This document shows, piece after piece, positions 35,297-43,865 of a stretch of 64,000 nucleotides of DNA; position 1 is the stretch's first letter; each line of letters opens with the position of its first letter. The position numbers were made by a program, and so were the translations under genes. Under the pieces are notes generated by a model. It was not told the origin of the DNA. It worked only from the letters and a program-made list of their open reading frames with translations, and searched no databases. The DNA is from Streptomonospora nanhaiensis (lineage in GTDB: Bacteria > Actinomycetota > Actinomycetes > Streptosporangiales > Streptosporangiaceae), in NCBI RefSeq assembly GCF_026642255.1, contig NZ_CP113264.1, forward strand, positions 2,170,001-2,234,000, in the 5' to 3' direction.

Positions 35297-36979
35297 ATGC
35301 CCCTGGAGCAGAGCGCCGACTGGTGGAAGTCCAGCGTCGTCTACCAGATCTATCCGAGCAGCTTCCACGACAGCGACGGCGACGGGGTCGGCGACCTGCC
35401 CGGCGTCATCGCCAGGCTCGACTACCTGAAACTCCTGGGCGTCGACGTCGTGTGGCTCTCACCCGTCTACCCCTCGCCGTGGGACGACAACGGGTACGAC
35501 ATCAGCGACTACCGGGACATCCACCCCCGGTTCGGCACCCTGGAGGACTGGGACCGGCTGCGCGACGGGCTGCACGAGCGCGGGATGCGCCTGGTGATGG
35601 ACCTGGTCGTCAACCACACCAGCGACGAGCACCCGTGGTTCACCGCCTCCCGCGCGGGGGACCCCGACAAGCGCGACTTCTACTTCTGGAGGCCCGGGCG
35701 CGACGGCGGGCCGCCCAACAACTGGGGCTCGGTGTTCTCCGGCCCCGCCTGGACCCAGGACGAGGCCACCGGCGAGTACTACCTGCACCTGTTCACCCGG
35801 CGCCAGCCCGATCTGAACTGGGAGAACCCACGGGTGCGCGAGGCCGTCCACGACGTGGCGCGCTGGTGGCTGGACCGGGGCGCCGACGGGTTCCGCATGG
35901 ACGTGATCAACTTCGTCTCCAAGACGCGGCAGATGCCCGACGGCCCGGTCTCGGGGGAGCACGGGCACGGGTCCTTCGCCGAGTACGCCGTGAACGGCCC
36001 CCGCCTGCACGAGTTCCTGCACGAGATGCACAGGGAGGTCTTCGCGGGCAGGGACGTGCTCACCGTCGGCGAGATGCCCGGGGCGGACGTGGCGCAGGCC
36101 CGCGTGCACACCGACCCCGCCAACCGCGAGCTCGACATGGTGTTCCAGTTCGAGCACGTGGAACTCGACCACGGGCCCGGCGGCAAGTTCGACCCGCGCC
36201 CCCTGGACCTGCGCGATCTCAAGCGCTCCCTCAACCGCTGGCAGGAGGGCCTGGGCGGGACCGGCTGGAACAGCCTGTACTGGAACAACCACGACCAGCC
36301 CCGGGCGGTGTCGCGCTTCGGGGACGAGCGGTACCGGGTCGAGTCGGCGACCGCTCTGGCCACGACCCTGCACATGATGAAGGGGACGCCGTACGTCTAC
36401 CAGGGCGAGGAGCTGGGGATGACCAACGCCCACCTCGCCGACATCGGCGACTACCGGGACGTGGAGACCCTCAACTACCACCGCGCCGCGGTGGAGGGCG
36501 GCAGGGTGGACGCGGACGCCGCCATGGCGGGCATCGCCCGGATGAGCCGGGACAACGCGCGCACGCCCATGCAGTGGGACGCCTCGCCCAACGCCGGGTT
36601 CACCACCGGTACGCCGTGGATCGGGGTCAACCCCAACCACGTCGAGATCAACGCGGAGGCGGCCGTCGCCGACCAGGGCTCGGTGTTCCACTACTACCGG
36701 CGCCTGATCGCGCTGCGCAAGGAGCACCCGGTGATCGTGCACGGCCGGTTCGAGCCCCTGGCGGAGGAGGACCCCGCGGTGTACGCCTACACCCGGACCC
36801 TGGACGACCGGGTGCTGACGGTACTGGTGAACTGGGGCGCCGACACGGCTCCGCTGGACCTGGACCCCAAGGTCGCCGGGCGCGATCCCGAACGGCTGAT
36901 CGGCAACTACCCCGAGGAGGACGGGCTGTTCGCGCCCCTGCGTCCCTGGGAGGCCCGCGTCCACCTGGGGAGGTCCTGA
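35297..36979 (+). CDS. GH13 alpha-glucosidase (oligo-1,6-/alpha-glucosidase type)
   Basis: The 560-residue cytoplasmic enzyme should release glucose from short alpha-glucosides. GH13 region I is DLVVNHTSDEHPWF (about 101-114), region II GFRMDVINF with the nucleophile Asp near 201, region III TVGEMPG with the acid/base Glu near 258, and region IV WNNHDQPRAVSRFGD. QIYPSSFHDSDGDGVGDLPG is the start typical of alpha-glucosidases and trehalose-6-phosphate hydrolases. There is no signal peptide. GGAGGAGAGG precedes the ATG. Exact specificity cannot be fixed by eye. It stands alone, divergent from an MFS gene. Confidence 0.92.
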   Translation: MPLEQSADWWKSSVVYQIYPSSFHDSDGDGVGDLPGVIARLDYLKLLGVDVVWLSPVYPSPWDDNGYDISDYRDIHPRFGTLEDWDRLRDGLHERGMRLVMDLVVNHTSDEHPWFTASRAGDPDKRDFYFWRPGRDGGPPNNWGSVFSGPAWTQDEATGEYYLHLFTRRQPDLNWENPRVREAVHDVARWWLDRGADGFRMDVINFVSKTRQMPDGPVSGEHGHGSFAEYAVNGPRLHEFLHEMHREVFAGRDVLTVGEMPGADVAQARVHTDPANRELDMVFQFEHVELDHGPGGKFDPRPLDLRDLKRSLNRWQEGLGGTGWNSLYWNNHDQPRAVSRFGDERYRVESATALATTLHMMKGTPYVYQGEELGMTNAHLADIGDYRDVETLNYHRAAVEGGRVDADAAMAGIARMSRDNARTPMQWDASPNAGFTTGTPWIGVNPNHVEINAEAAVADQGSVFHYYRRLIALRKEHPVIVHGRFEPLAEEDPAVYAYTRTLDDRVLTVLVNWGADTAPLDLDPKVAGRDPERLIGNYPEEDGLFAPLRPWEARVHLGRS

Positions 36980-36991
36980 CCCTCCTGCCGG

Positions 36992-37019
36992 CCGGCCCGG
37001 GGTCCGGACCCCGGGCCGG
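36992..37019. terminator. 28-base perfect palindrome after GH13 gene
   Basis: Fourteen bases on each side (centre 37005/37006) are fully complementary with no loop spacing; it begins 13 bases past the stop codon. Terminator role is inferred. Confidence 0.6.
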
Positions 37020-37093
37020 GGCGTGCTCCTGCGACGCCTGACCTGGGGCGGAGTCCGTCCGGCGGGTTCAGAATTTTTGAAATCCGTGGGAAG

Positions 37094-37112
37094 TGAGGTT
37101 AGACTAACCTTC
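37094..37112. promoter_or_regulatory. iron box (DmdR/IdeR type)
   Basis: The 19-base site TGAGGTTAGACTAACCTTC keeps the core AGGTTAG-N-CTAACCT of the actinobacterial iron box (TTAGGTTAGGCTAACCTAA). It lies about 120 bases before the siderophore-binding gene, in the first AT-richer patch after the GH13 gene, so iron-dependent repression of the importer operon is expected. Confidence 0.88.
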
Positions 37113-37233
37113 GTTCTGTCGGGGTTCTCCCGTTTCGTCCTCCGTGTTTCCCCTCGGGGCCGATAGCCCCTGCGCGGAACGGGCCCGCCGGGTACGACGC
37201 GGCCACCCTCATGACGAAGAAAGCAGTGTGAGC

Positions 37234-38274
37234 ATGGCCTCCACCTTCCACCGCGCCAGCGGCATCGGACTCACCGCCCTCCTCGCCCTCGGCCTCACGG
37301 CCTGCGGCGGCGCCGAGGAGGACACCGGCGGGAGCGGCGGCGAGAGCGGCGGCACGGCGGGCGGCGCGTTCCCGGTCAGCATCGAGAGCGCCCTCGGCAC
37401 CGCCGAGATCCCCGAGCAGCCCGAGCGCGTCGTCACCCTCGGGCAGGGCTCGGCGGAGACCGCCATCGCCCTGGGCGTCGTCCCGGTCGGCGTCGAGAGC
37501 TACGAGTGGGGCAGCGACGACACCGGGTACCTCCCCTGGATCCACGAGGCCGTCACCGAGTCCGGCGAGGAGCTGCCCGAGCAGTTCGCCGGCGCCGACG
37601 ACATCGACTTCGAGGCGATCATCGAGCTGGCCCCCGACGTCATCCTCGCCCCCTGGTCCGGCGTCACCCAGGAGCAGTACGACATCCTGAGCGACATCGC
37701 CCCCACGGTCGCCTACCCCGAGCTCCCCTGGAGCACCGACTGGGACCAGCAGATCGAGATCATCGGCGAGGCGCTGGGGCAGCCCGAGGAGGCGCAGGGC
37801 CTCATCGGGGACATCGAGACCCAGTTCGAGGAGGCGGCCGCGGCCAACGAGCAGTTCGCCGACCTCACCTTCTCCTACGTCTACACCGACGGCCCCGGCA
37901 CGCTCGGCGTCTTCCTCCCCGACGAGCAGCGCGTCGCCATGGTGCGCGGCCTGGGCCTGACCGTCGACCCCGTCGTCGAGACCTTCCCCGAGACCGAGGG
38001 CACCGACTCCGCCATCATCGGCCTGGAGAACGCCGACCAGCTCGCCGACAGCGACCTGCTCTTCACGTTCTACACCGACGACGAGACGCGCGCCGAGATC
38101 GAGGCGCAGGACCTCTACGCGGCGATCCCCGCCGTCGAGAGCGGAGCCGTGGTCGCCGCCGAGGACACCTCCTTCGTCACCGCGTCCTCGATCATCAACC
38201 CGCTCACCGTCCCCTGGGTCATCGAGCGCTACGTGCCCATGATCGAAGAGGCCGCGGCCAACGCCGACAGCTGA
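37234..38274 (+). CDS. iron-siderophore binding lipoprotein (FecB/FepB type)
   Basis: This 346-residue protein captures ferric siderophore outside the membrane. The N-terminus ends in a lipobox (LGLTACGG), followed by a Gly/Ser linker, ERVVTLGQGSAETAIALGV, FEAIIELAPDVILAPWSGVT and SFVTASSIINPLTVPWVIER, all typical of periplasmic-binding-protein 2 family siderophore receptors. Two starts compete, GTG 37228 and ATG 37234, six bases apart; GAAGAAAG upstream suits either. The gene heads a four-gene operon and has an iron box upstream. Confidence 0.92.
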   Translation: MASTFHRASGIGLTALLALGLTACGGAEEDTGGSGGESGGTAGGAFPVSIESALGTAEIPEQPERVVTLGQGSAETAIALGVVPVGVESYEWGSDDTGYLPWIHEAVTESGEELPEQFAGADDIDFEAIIELAPDVILAPWSGVTQEQYDILSDIAPTVAYPELPWSTDWDQQIEIIGEALGQPEEAQGLIGDIETQFEEAAAANEQFADLTFSYVYTDGPGTLGVFLPDEQRVAMVRGLGLTVDPVVETFPETEGTDSAIIGLENADQLADSDLLFTFYTDDETRAEIEAQDLYAAIPAVESGAVVAAEDTSFVTASSIINPLTVPWVIERYVPMIEEAAANADS

Positions 38275-38293
38275 TCCCACCGACAGGGCGAAC

Positions 38294-39310
38294 GTGAAGA
38301 CACTCACGGCTCCGTCCCGCCCGGGCCCCGCCCGCGCCGTGCTCATGCTCGGCGCGGGCGCCGCGGCCCTCGCCGGGGCGGTCCTCCTCAGCCTCGTCAT
38401 AGGCAGCAAGCCCACCTCCCCCACGGAGGTGTGGCAGGTGCTGACGGGCGGGGCGGACCCCTTCACCACCACCGTGGTGGAGAGCCGCTACCCCCGTACC
38501 CTCCTCGGCATCGTCGCCGGGGCGGCCCTCGCCCTGGCGGGCACCCTCATGCAGGGCATCACACGCAACCCCCTCGCCGACCCGGGCCTCCTGGGCGTCA
38601 ACGCGGGCGCCGCCGCCGCGGTGGTCACCGCCACCGCGCTGCTCGGCCCCACCTCCGTCGCCGGCACGGTCTGGTGGGCGCTGCCCGGCGCCCTCGCCGC
38701 CGGACTGGCCGCCTACACCGTGGGCAGCCGGGGCGGCGACGGCGGGCTGGTGCGCCTCGTCCTGGCCGGAGCGGTGGTCTCCGCCGTGCTCAACGCCTAC
38801 GTCCAGGCGGTGGCGCTGAGCATGCCCGAGACCTTCGACAGCTACCGCTACTGGGTCGTCGGCTCCCTGGGCGGACGCGGCTACGACGTCGTCCTGTCCG
38901 TGCTGCCCGTCATCGGCGTCGGCGTCCTGCTGGCGTTCCTCGTCGCGGGCGGCCTCAACGCCCTGGCCCTGGGGGAGGAGGCGGCGATCGCCACCGGGGC
39001 GAACACCGTGTGGATCCGCTCGGCGGGGCTGGTCGCGGGCGCCGTGCTCGCCGCGGGGGCCACCGCGGCGGCGGGCCCCATCGCCTTCGTCGGCCTCGCC
39101 GTCCCCCACGTGGTGCGGGCCCTGGTCGGCGTGGACTTCCGCGTCCAGGTGCCCTTCGCCCTGCTGGTCGGCCCCACCCTGCTGCTGGCCGCCGACGTCG
39201 TCGGCCGCACGATCGTCCGCCCCACGGAGCTGATGGTCGGCGTGGTCACCGCGTTCGTCGGCGCCCCCGTCCTGCTGTACGCGGTCAGGAAGATGCGGAG
39301 CGCCTCATGA
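38294..39310 (+). CDS. iron-siderophore ABC permease 1 (FecCD family)
   Basis: The 338-residue protein has about nine helices. FecCD family marks are RYPRTLLGIVAGAALALAGT, MQGITRNPLADPGLLGVNAG, RYWVVGSLGGRGYD and AAGPIAFVGLAVPHVVRALV, where the last contains the ATPase-contact region. It starts with GTG 20 bases after the binding-protein stop. Its TGA overlaps the ATG of the second permease, indicating coupling. Confidence 0.93.
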   Translation: MKTLTAPSRPGPARAVLMLGAGAAALAGAVLLSLVIGSKPTSPTEVWQVLTGGADPFTTTVVESRYPRTLLGIVAGAALALAGTLMQGITRNPLADPGLLGVNAGAAAAVVTATALLGPTSVAGTVWWALPGALAAGLAAYTVGSRGGDGGLVRLVLAGAVVSAVLNAYVQAVALSMPETFDSYRYWVVGSLGGRGYDVVLSVLPVIGVGVLLAFLVAGGLNALALGEEAAIATGANTVWIRSAGLVAGAVLAAGATAAAGPIAFVGLAVPHVVRALVGVDFRVQVPFALLVGPTLLLAADVVGRTIVRPTELMVGVVTAFVGAPVLLYAVRKMRSAS

Positions 39311-40383
39311 CCCGGTCCACCACCCGGACGCGGCGGCCGCGGCCGCCGCGCGGGGCCGCCCCGCCCGTGCTCGCGCTCGGGCCGGTCGCCCTGCCCGTCC
39401 ACCCGCGCTCCGTGCTGTGCGCGGTCCTCCTCCTGGTGCTCGTGGCCGCCGCCGCGGCGGCCACCCTCGCCATGGGCAGGCTCGGCATCCCCCTCACCCG
39501 CCTGCCCGCCGTGGTCACGGGCGCGGGCGAGGCCACCGAGGCGTTCGTCCTCGGACGGCTGCGCGGCCCCCGCCTGGCCGTCGCCGTGGGCACCGGGGCC
39601 GCGCTCGGCCTGGCCGGCGCGCTCTTCCAGTCCGTCACCCGCAACCCGCTGGGCAGCCCGGACGTCATCGGCCTCGGGGCGGGGGCCGGGGCGGGGGCCG
39701 CCTTCGCCGCCCTCGTCCTGCCCGGCGTCGTCCCCGTGCCGATGGGCGCCCTCGCGGGAGCGGCCCTGGCCATGGCCGTGGTGGCCGCGGCCACCGGAAC
39801 CGGGCTGCGCCACCCGGGGCGCCTCATCGTCGCCGGGATCGGCGTGGCCGCGATGGCCCAGGCGTTCACGCACTTCGTGGTGTCCGTGATGGCCCGCGAC
39901 CAGGCCGGTGTCCTCTCCGCCTACGTCAACGGCAGCCTGGGCGCCAGGGCGTGGGAGCACGCCTGGACCATCTGGGCGGTCCTGCTCCTGGCACTGCCCT
40001 TCGTGGCGGCGCTGGCGGGCCCCGTCACCGTCAACGAGATGGGCGACGAGCTGGCCGACGCCCTCGGCGCGCGCGCCTCCGCGACCCGGACCGGGGCGGT
40101 CGTCCTGTCGGTGGTGCTCTCGGCCGCCGCCGTGAGCGTCGCCGGACCGATCGCGTTCGTGTCCTTGACCGCCCCGCAGATCGCCCGCAGGCTCAGCGGG
40201 GCCCCCGGCCCCAACCTCGCGCTGTCGGCCCTGGTCGGCGCGCTCCTGCTGGTGGCGGCCGACCTGGCCGTGCAGCAGTCGCCGGTGGGCGACGGACTGC
40301 CGGTCGGGATCTTCACCATGGGGTTCGGGGGCGTCTACCTGGGCTACCTGCTGGTTCGTGAATGGCGAAAGGGTGTGCTGTGA
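39307..40383 (+). CDS. iron-siderophore ABC permease 2 (FecCD family)
   Basis: The 358-residue partner permease has an Arg/Pro-rich cytosolic N-terminus and then the FecCD pattern LRGPRLAVAVGTGAALGLAG, FQSVTRNPLGSPDVIGLGAG, AYVNGSLGARAWEHA and VAGPIAFVSLTAPQIARRLS, with LPVGIFTMGFGGVYLGYLLV at the end. The ATG at 39307 overlaps the previous stop (ATGA). Together the two permeases form the heterodimeric channel. Confidence 0.93.
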   Translation: MTRSTTRTRRPRPPRGAAPPVLALGPVALPVHPRSVLCAVLLLVLVAAAAAATLAMGRLGIPLTRLPAVVTGAGEATEAFVLGRLRGPRLAVAVGTGAALGLAGALFQSVTRNPLGSPDVIGLGAGAGAGAAFAALVLPGVVPVPMGALAGAALAMAVVAAATGTGLRHPGRLIVAGIGVAAMAQAFTHFVVSVMARDQAGVLSAYVNGSLGARAWEHAWTIWAVLLLALPFVAALAGPVTVNEMGDELADALGARASATRTGAVVLSVVLSAAAVSVAGPIAFVSLTAPQIARRLSGAPGPNLALSALVGALLLVAADLAVQQSPVGDGLPVGIFTMGFGGVYLGYLLVREWRKGVL

Positions 40384-41162
40384 GTCCGGTACTGTCCGCG
40401 GAGGGCCTCACGCTGGGGTACGGGGCCGATCCGGTCGTGCGCGACCTGGACCTCGGTGTGGCCGAGGGGGAGTTCACCGTCATCGTCGGCCCCAACGGGT
40501 GCGGCAAGTCGACGCTGCTCAAGGCGCTGGGCCGGGTGAACAAGCCGATGTCGGGCCGGGTGCTCCTCAACGGCCAGGACATCCGGGGGCTGCGCGCCAA
40601 GGCGGTCGCCCGCCGGATGGCGCTCCTGCCGCAGAGCCCCGTCGCGCCGGAGGGCATCACCGTGCGCGCCCTCGCCGCTCGCGGGCGCTTCCCCCACCAC
40701 ACGCTGGTGCGGCAGTGGAGCCCCCGGGACGAGACGGCGATCTCCCGGGCACTGGAGCTCACCGGGCTGGCCGGCCTGGCCGACACCCAGGTCGGATCGC
40801 TCTCCGGCGGCCAGCGGCAGCGCGCGTGGGTGGCGATGGTCCTGGCGCAGGACACCGGCGTCCTGCTGCTGGACGAGCCGACCACGTTCCTGGACATCGC
40901 GCACCAGTACGACCTGCTGGAGCTGTTCGCCGACCTGCACCGCCAGGGGCGCACGATCGTCGCGGTCCTGCACGACCTGGCCCAGGCCGCCCGGTTCGCG
41001 ACCCGCCTGGTCCTCATGGACGGGGGGAGGGTCGTCGCGGACGGCCCGCCCGGACAGGTCGTGACCGCGGCACTGGTGGAAGAGGTGTTCGGGCTGCCCT
41101 GCGACGTGGTGCCCGACCCGCGCACCAGCACGCCGCTGGTCATCCCGCACGAGCGCTCCTGA
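40380..41162 (+). CDS. iron-siderophore ABC ATPase (FecE type)
   Basis: The 260-residue ATPase powers ferric siderophore import. It shows Walker A GPNGCGKST, Q-loop LLPQSPVAPEGITV, signature GSLSGGQRQRAWVAM, Walker B VLLLDEPTTFLDIAHQ (the FepC-type ending) and switch LHDLAQA. The GTG at 40380 overlaps the permease stop (GTGA) and has AAAGGG six bases upstream; an in-frame ATG at 40362 has no ribosome site. It ends the operon, ten bases from the convergent regulator. Confidence 0.93.
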   Translation: MSPVLSAEGLTLGYGADPVVRDLDLGVAEGEFTVIVGPNGCGKSTLLKALGRVNKPMSGRVLLNGQDIRGLRAKAVARRMALLPQSPVAPEGITVRALAARGRFPHHTLVRQWSPRDETAISRALELTGLAGLADTQVGSLSGGQRQRAWVAMVLAQDTGVLLLDEPTTFLDIAHQYDLLELFADLHRQGRTIVAVLHDLAQAARFATRLVLMDGGRVVADGPPGQVVTAALVEEVFGLPCDVVPDPRTSTPLVIPHERS

Positions 41163-41172
41163 GGCGGCGCCC

Positions 41173-41700
41173 TCAGGCGCCTCCCCCGTCCGCCTCCCCC
41201 CGGTCCCGCCCGGCCTTGAACTCCTCCCAGTGGGACAGGAGGGTGTCGTGGTAGTCGTCCAGCCAGCTCATGTAGTCGTGCATGTTGCGCAGGCGGTTGC
41301 GCGCGGGCGGGCTCAGGGAGGGGAGCCGCTCCAGCGCGGACGCCGCGAGGTCCCTCTGCCGGCGCAGGTAGGAGCGCTCGTTGCGCAGGAACCCGCCCCA
41401 CACGTCCTCGTCCATGGCGACCAGCCGTGAGCGGCTGTCCGGCGCGCCGACCATCTCGACGAAGCCCATCTCGCGCAGGCGGCGCACGGACTGGGACACC
41501 GAGCCCCGGCTGACCCGGGCGCCGTCGGCGATCTCCTCGGCGCTCACCGCCTCGCGGTCGGCGAGGAGCAGGTAGCCCACGATGCGCCCCTCGGTCCTGG
41601 GGCGGCCCTGCGACTGCCAGTACTCCGAGAACCCGCGGACGAAGTCGTCCCGGAACCCCTCGTCCCCGTCCGTGTCCGCCGCCCCGGTGCTCTCCGCCAT
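41173..41700 (-). CDS. GbsR/MarR-type winged-helix regulator
   Basis: The 175-residue protein contains a winged HTH of the GbsR/MarR kind: GRIVGYLLLADREAVSAEEI, ADGARVSRGSVSQSVRRLRE (recognition helix) and MGFVEMVGAPDSRSRLVAMD (wing), with an N-terminal helix FRDDFVRGFSEYWQSQGRP and a C-terminal helical tail with NMHDYMSWLDDYHD. The ligand and targets are unknown. The ATG at 41700 fits the family length; no strong ribosome site is visible. It lies 53 bases downstream of a TetR gene in the same direction and convergent with the siderophore ATPase. Confidence 0.85.
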   Translation of the reverse strand: MAESTGAADTDGDEGFRDDFVRGFSEYWQSQGRPRTEGRIVGYLLLADREAVSAEEIADGARVSRGSVSQSVRRLREMGFVEMVGAPDSRSRLVAMDEDVWGGFLRNERSYLRRQRDLAASALERLPSLSPPARNRLRNMHDYMSWLDDYHDTLLSHWEEFKAGRDRGEADGGGA

Positions 41701-41753
41701 GGCAGCCACGATAGCGCCCGGACGTGCCCGGGCGTCCTCGGAAGCGGCCCGGG

Positions 41754-42350
41754 TCACGGCGAGCGCAGGGACTCCAGCATCCCCGAGAACGCGGCCCAGA
41801 CGTCGTCCAGGTCGCCGGGGTCCCCGCTCCCGGCCAGCCACAGCGCGGCCTCGTTCATGGCCCCGGAGAGCAGGTGGGCCAGGGGCGGCACCGGCTGGGG
41901 GCGCAGGACCCCCGCCCGGACGAGGCCGGTGAGCGCCTCCCGGAGGTGCCGCGCGGACCCGGCCTCGTCCAGGGAGCGCCAGGTGCTCCACCCGAGCACG
42001 GCCGGCCCGTCCACCAGCATGATCCGCCGCACGTCCGGAGCCGTGCTCGCGGTGAGGAAGGCCCGGCAGCCCGCGGTCAGCTGGTCCCACGGGTCCCGCC
42101 GGGCGTCCGCGGCGGCCGCCACGGCGTCGGCGACCTCGCCCTGGACCTCCTCCAGGACGGCGCGGAAGAGGTCCGGCTTGCCCTCGAAGTGGTGGTAGAG
42201 GGCGCCCTTGGTGACGTCGGCCGCCGCCACGATCCCGCTCAGTCCCACGCCTGCGTACCCGTGCTCGGCGAACAGCCGGCGCCCCTCGCGCAGGAGGGCC
42301 CTCCTGGTGCGCTCGCGCTGCCTGGCCCGGCTCCCGGTCTCCGCGGTCAT
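41754..42350 (-). CDS. TetR-family repressor
   Basis: The 198-residue repressor has the HTH GRRLFAEHGYAGVGLSGIVA, ADVTKGALYHHFEGKPDLFR and a helical ligand domain containing MLVDGPAVLGWSTWRSLDEA and HLLSGAMNEAALWLAG. GGTGGGGGAAC lies before the ATG at 42350. The 77-base gap to the divergent glyoxalase-like gene is almost entirely palindromic, so this repressor most likely controls itself and that gene. Confidence 0.92.
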   Translation of the reverse strand: MTAETGSRARQRERTRRALLREGRRLFAEHGYAGVGLSGIVAAADVTKGALYHHFEGKPDLFRAVLEEVQGEVADAVAAAADARRDPWDQLTAGCRAFLTASTAPDVRRIMLVDGPAVLGWSTWRSLDEAGSARHLREALTGLVRAGVLRPQPVPPLAHLLSGAMNEAALWLAGSGDPGDLDDVWAAFSGMLESLRSP

Positions 42351-42377
42351 GTTCCCCCACCTGTTGACATACCGAAG

Positions 42378-42417
42378 GTACGCGAATAGCGTACTTCACA
42401 TACCAACGGTATGTGAA
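42378..42417. promoter_or_regulatory. double operator between TetR and glyoxalase-like gene
   Basis: Two adjacent palindromes are seen: GTACGC-N5-GCGTAC at 42378-42394 and TTCACATACC-AAC-GGTATGTGAA at 42395-42417 (ten-base perfect arms). A third, imperfect CATACC-GAA-GGTACG lies just left. The right site ends 11 bases before the glyoxalase-like start, overlapping where its promoter and ribosome site must be. Confidence 0.75.
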
Positions 42418-42427
42418 AGGCGGAGTC

Positions 42428-42844
42428 ATGGAGCTCAGCGGTTTCTACCCGGTCATCGGCACCACCCGGATCCAGGAGGCCAGGGACTTCTACGTGGACC
42501 TGTTCGGCTTCGAGGAGACCTTCGCGGCCGACTGGTACGTCAGCCTGCGCCGCCCCGGGCCGCCCGACCGCGAGCTGGCACTGCTCGACCACCGCCACCC
42601 CACCGTCCCGGAGGGCTACCGCCGGCCGGCGCAGGGCGTGCTGCTCAACTTCGAGGTGGCGGACGTCGACGCGGAGTGGGAGCGCCTCGTCGTACGCGGC
42701 GGACTCCGCCCCGAGCTGGGGATCCGCACCGAGGACTTCGGGCAGCGGCACTTCATCGTGGCCGACCCCTCCGGGGTGCTCGTCGACGTCATCACGCCCG
42801 TCCCGCCCACGGGCGGCTACGAGGAGAACTACACCGACTCCTGA
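42428..42844 (+). CDS. glyoxalase/VOC-fold protein
   Basis: This 138-residue single-domain VOC protein shows TTRIQEARDFYVDLFGFEET, SLRRPGPPDRELALLDHRHP, VLLNFEVADVDAEWERLVV and FIVADPSGVLVDVITP, the pattern of glyoxalase/bleomycin-resistance proteins. Candidate metal ligands include a His in the middle and the late Asp/Glu, but I cannot place them surely. The function could be a dioxygenase-like, lactoylglutathione-lyase-like or ligand-binding role. The ATG has AGGCGGAG upstream. It is divergent from a TetR gene that probably represses it. Confidence 0.85.
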   Translation: MELSGFYPVIGTTRIQEARDFYVDLFGFEETFAADWYVSLRRPGPPDRELALLDHRHPTVPEGYRRPAQGVLLNFEVADVDAEWERLVVRGGLRPELGIRTEDFGQRHFIVADPSGVLVDVITPVPPTGGYEENYTDS

Positions 42845-42948
42845 CGGGGCCCTCCGCGCGGGAGGGGCCCGGACGGGTCTGGTCGGGCGCCCCTCGCGGG
42901 GGTACGGTCGGGTCGGTGGCAATGCCGACGGGACAGGGGGCGCACACC

Positions 42949-43761
42949 GTGGAGATGACACTGGACCAGGCCTCGCGACTGGCGTGGTCCGTCCACGCCG
43001 GGCAGGTGGACCGCGCCGGGCGCCCCTACAGCGAGCACGTGTTCGCGGTCCGCGACCTGCTGGCCCCCCACGGGGTGCACGCCCAGATGGCCGGGGTCCT
43101 GCACGACGTCCTGGAGGACACCCCCGTCACCGCCGACGACCTGCGCGGACGCGGCTGTCCCGAGGCGGTCGTCCGGGCGGTGGAGTCGGTGAGCCGGAGA
43201 CCGGGGGAGTCCTACGGGGACCTGGTCCGACGGGCAGCGGCCGACCCCCTGGGGCGCCTGGTCAAGCTCGCCGACAACCGCCACAACTCCGACGAGGGAC
43301 GACTGGCCGCGCTGCCCGCGGAGCAGGCGGACCGGCTGCGCGCCAAGTACGCACGCGCGCGGGAGATCCTGGAGGGCGGGCTGTCGGCGGTGCCGCCCCT
43401 GGGCGGTGCGGCGGGACCGGCCCCGGGGCCGGACCACAGGCGTCCCACGGGACCGGTGGCCACCCCCAGGTCCACCCTCGTGGTCATCTACACCGACCGC
43501 GCGGAGGAGTGCCGGTCCTTCTACACCGCTCTCGGTCTGGGCTTCCTCCGCGAACAGCACGGCCGGGGGGCCGTGCACCACGCGGCCGTGCTGGCCGACG
43601 GAGTGGTGTTCGAGATCTACCCGGCGACGGCCGAGCGCTCCACGGGCGCCGTCCGCCTGGGGTTCACCGTGAACGGCCGCCTCGCGACGCCTCCCCTGGA
43701 GCCCGGCCGCCACACGCTCACCGACCCCGACGGCCGCGCGGTGGACGTGGTCGCCGTCTGA
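42949..43761 (+). CDS. MESH1-like HD domain fused to VOC/glyoxalase domain
   Basis: Residues 1-145 are an HD phosphohydrolase domain like small alarmone hydrolases (MESH1): HAGQVDRAGRPYSEHV (His30), AGVLHDVLEDT (His52-Asp53, Glu56-Asp57), and LVKLADNRHN (Asp109), which together supply the metal ligands and the catalytic Glu-Asp pair. Residues about 172-270 are a VOC unit (VIYTDRAEECRSFYTALGLG, FEIYPATAERSTGAVRLGFT, TLTDPDGRAVDVVAV). A Gly/Pro/Ala linker joins them. ppGpp hydrolysis is likely by motif but untested. The GTG at 42949 with GGGGG eight bases upstream fits the domain start. It is 105 bases downstream of another VOC gene. Confidence 0.85.
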   Translation: MEMTLDQASRLAWSVHAGQVDRAGRPYSEHVFAVRDLLAPHGVHAQMAGVLHDVLEDTPVTADDLRGRGCPEAVVRAVESVSRRPGESYGDLVRRAAADPLGRLVKLADNRHNSDEGRLAALPAEQADRLRAKYARAREILEGGLSAVPPLGGAAGPAPGPDHRRPTGPVATPRSTLVVIYTDRAEECRSFYTALGLGFLREQHGRGAVHHAAVLADGVVFEIYPATAERSTGAVRLGFTVNGRLATPPLEPGRHTLTDPDGRAVDVVAV

Positions 43762-43794
43762 GGGGCCGGGCGGGGCGCCCCGGCGTGTGCGCAA

Positions 43795-43815
43795 GGTACC
43801 AGCCGGTCGGTATGC
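43795..43815. promoter_or_regulatory. TetR operator copy 1 (GGTACCAGCCGGTCGGTATGC)
   Basis: This near-palindrome overlaps TATGCT (43811-43816), a fitting -10 element for the TetR gene starting at 43866. Closely related sites occur at 48472 and 50029, each upstream of a lipid-metabolism type gene, giving the shared pattern TACC-N3-(C/T)GGTCGGTATG. Autorepression plus control of the two other units is inferred. Confidence 0.75.
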
Positions 43816-43865
43816 TTGGCCGACGGGCGTCCTCAGGACGGCGGGGGCACGAAGTGAGGCAGGAC

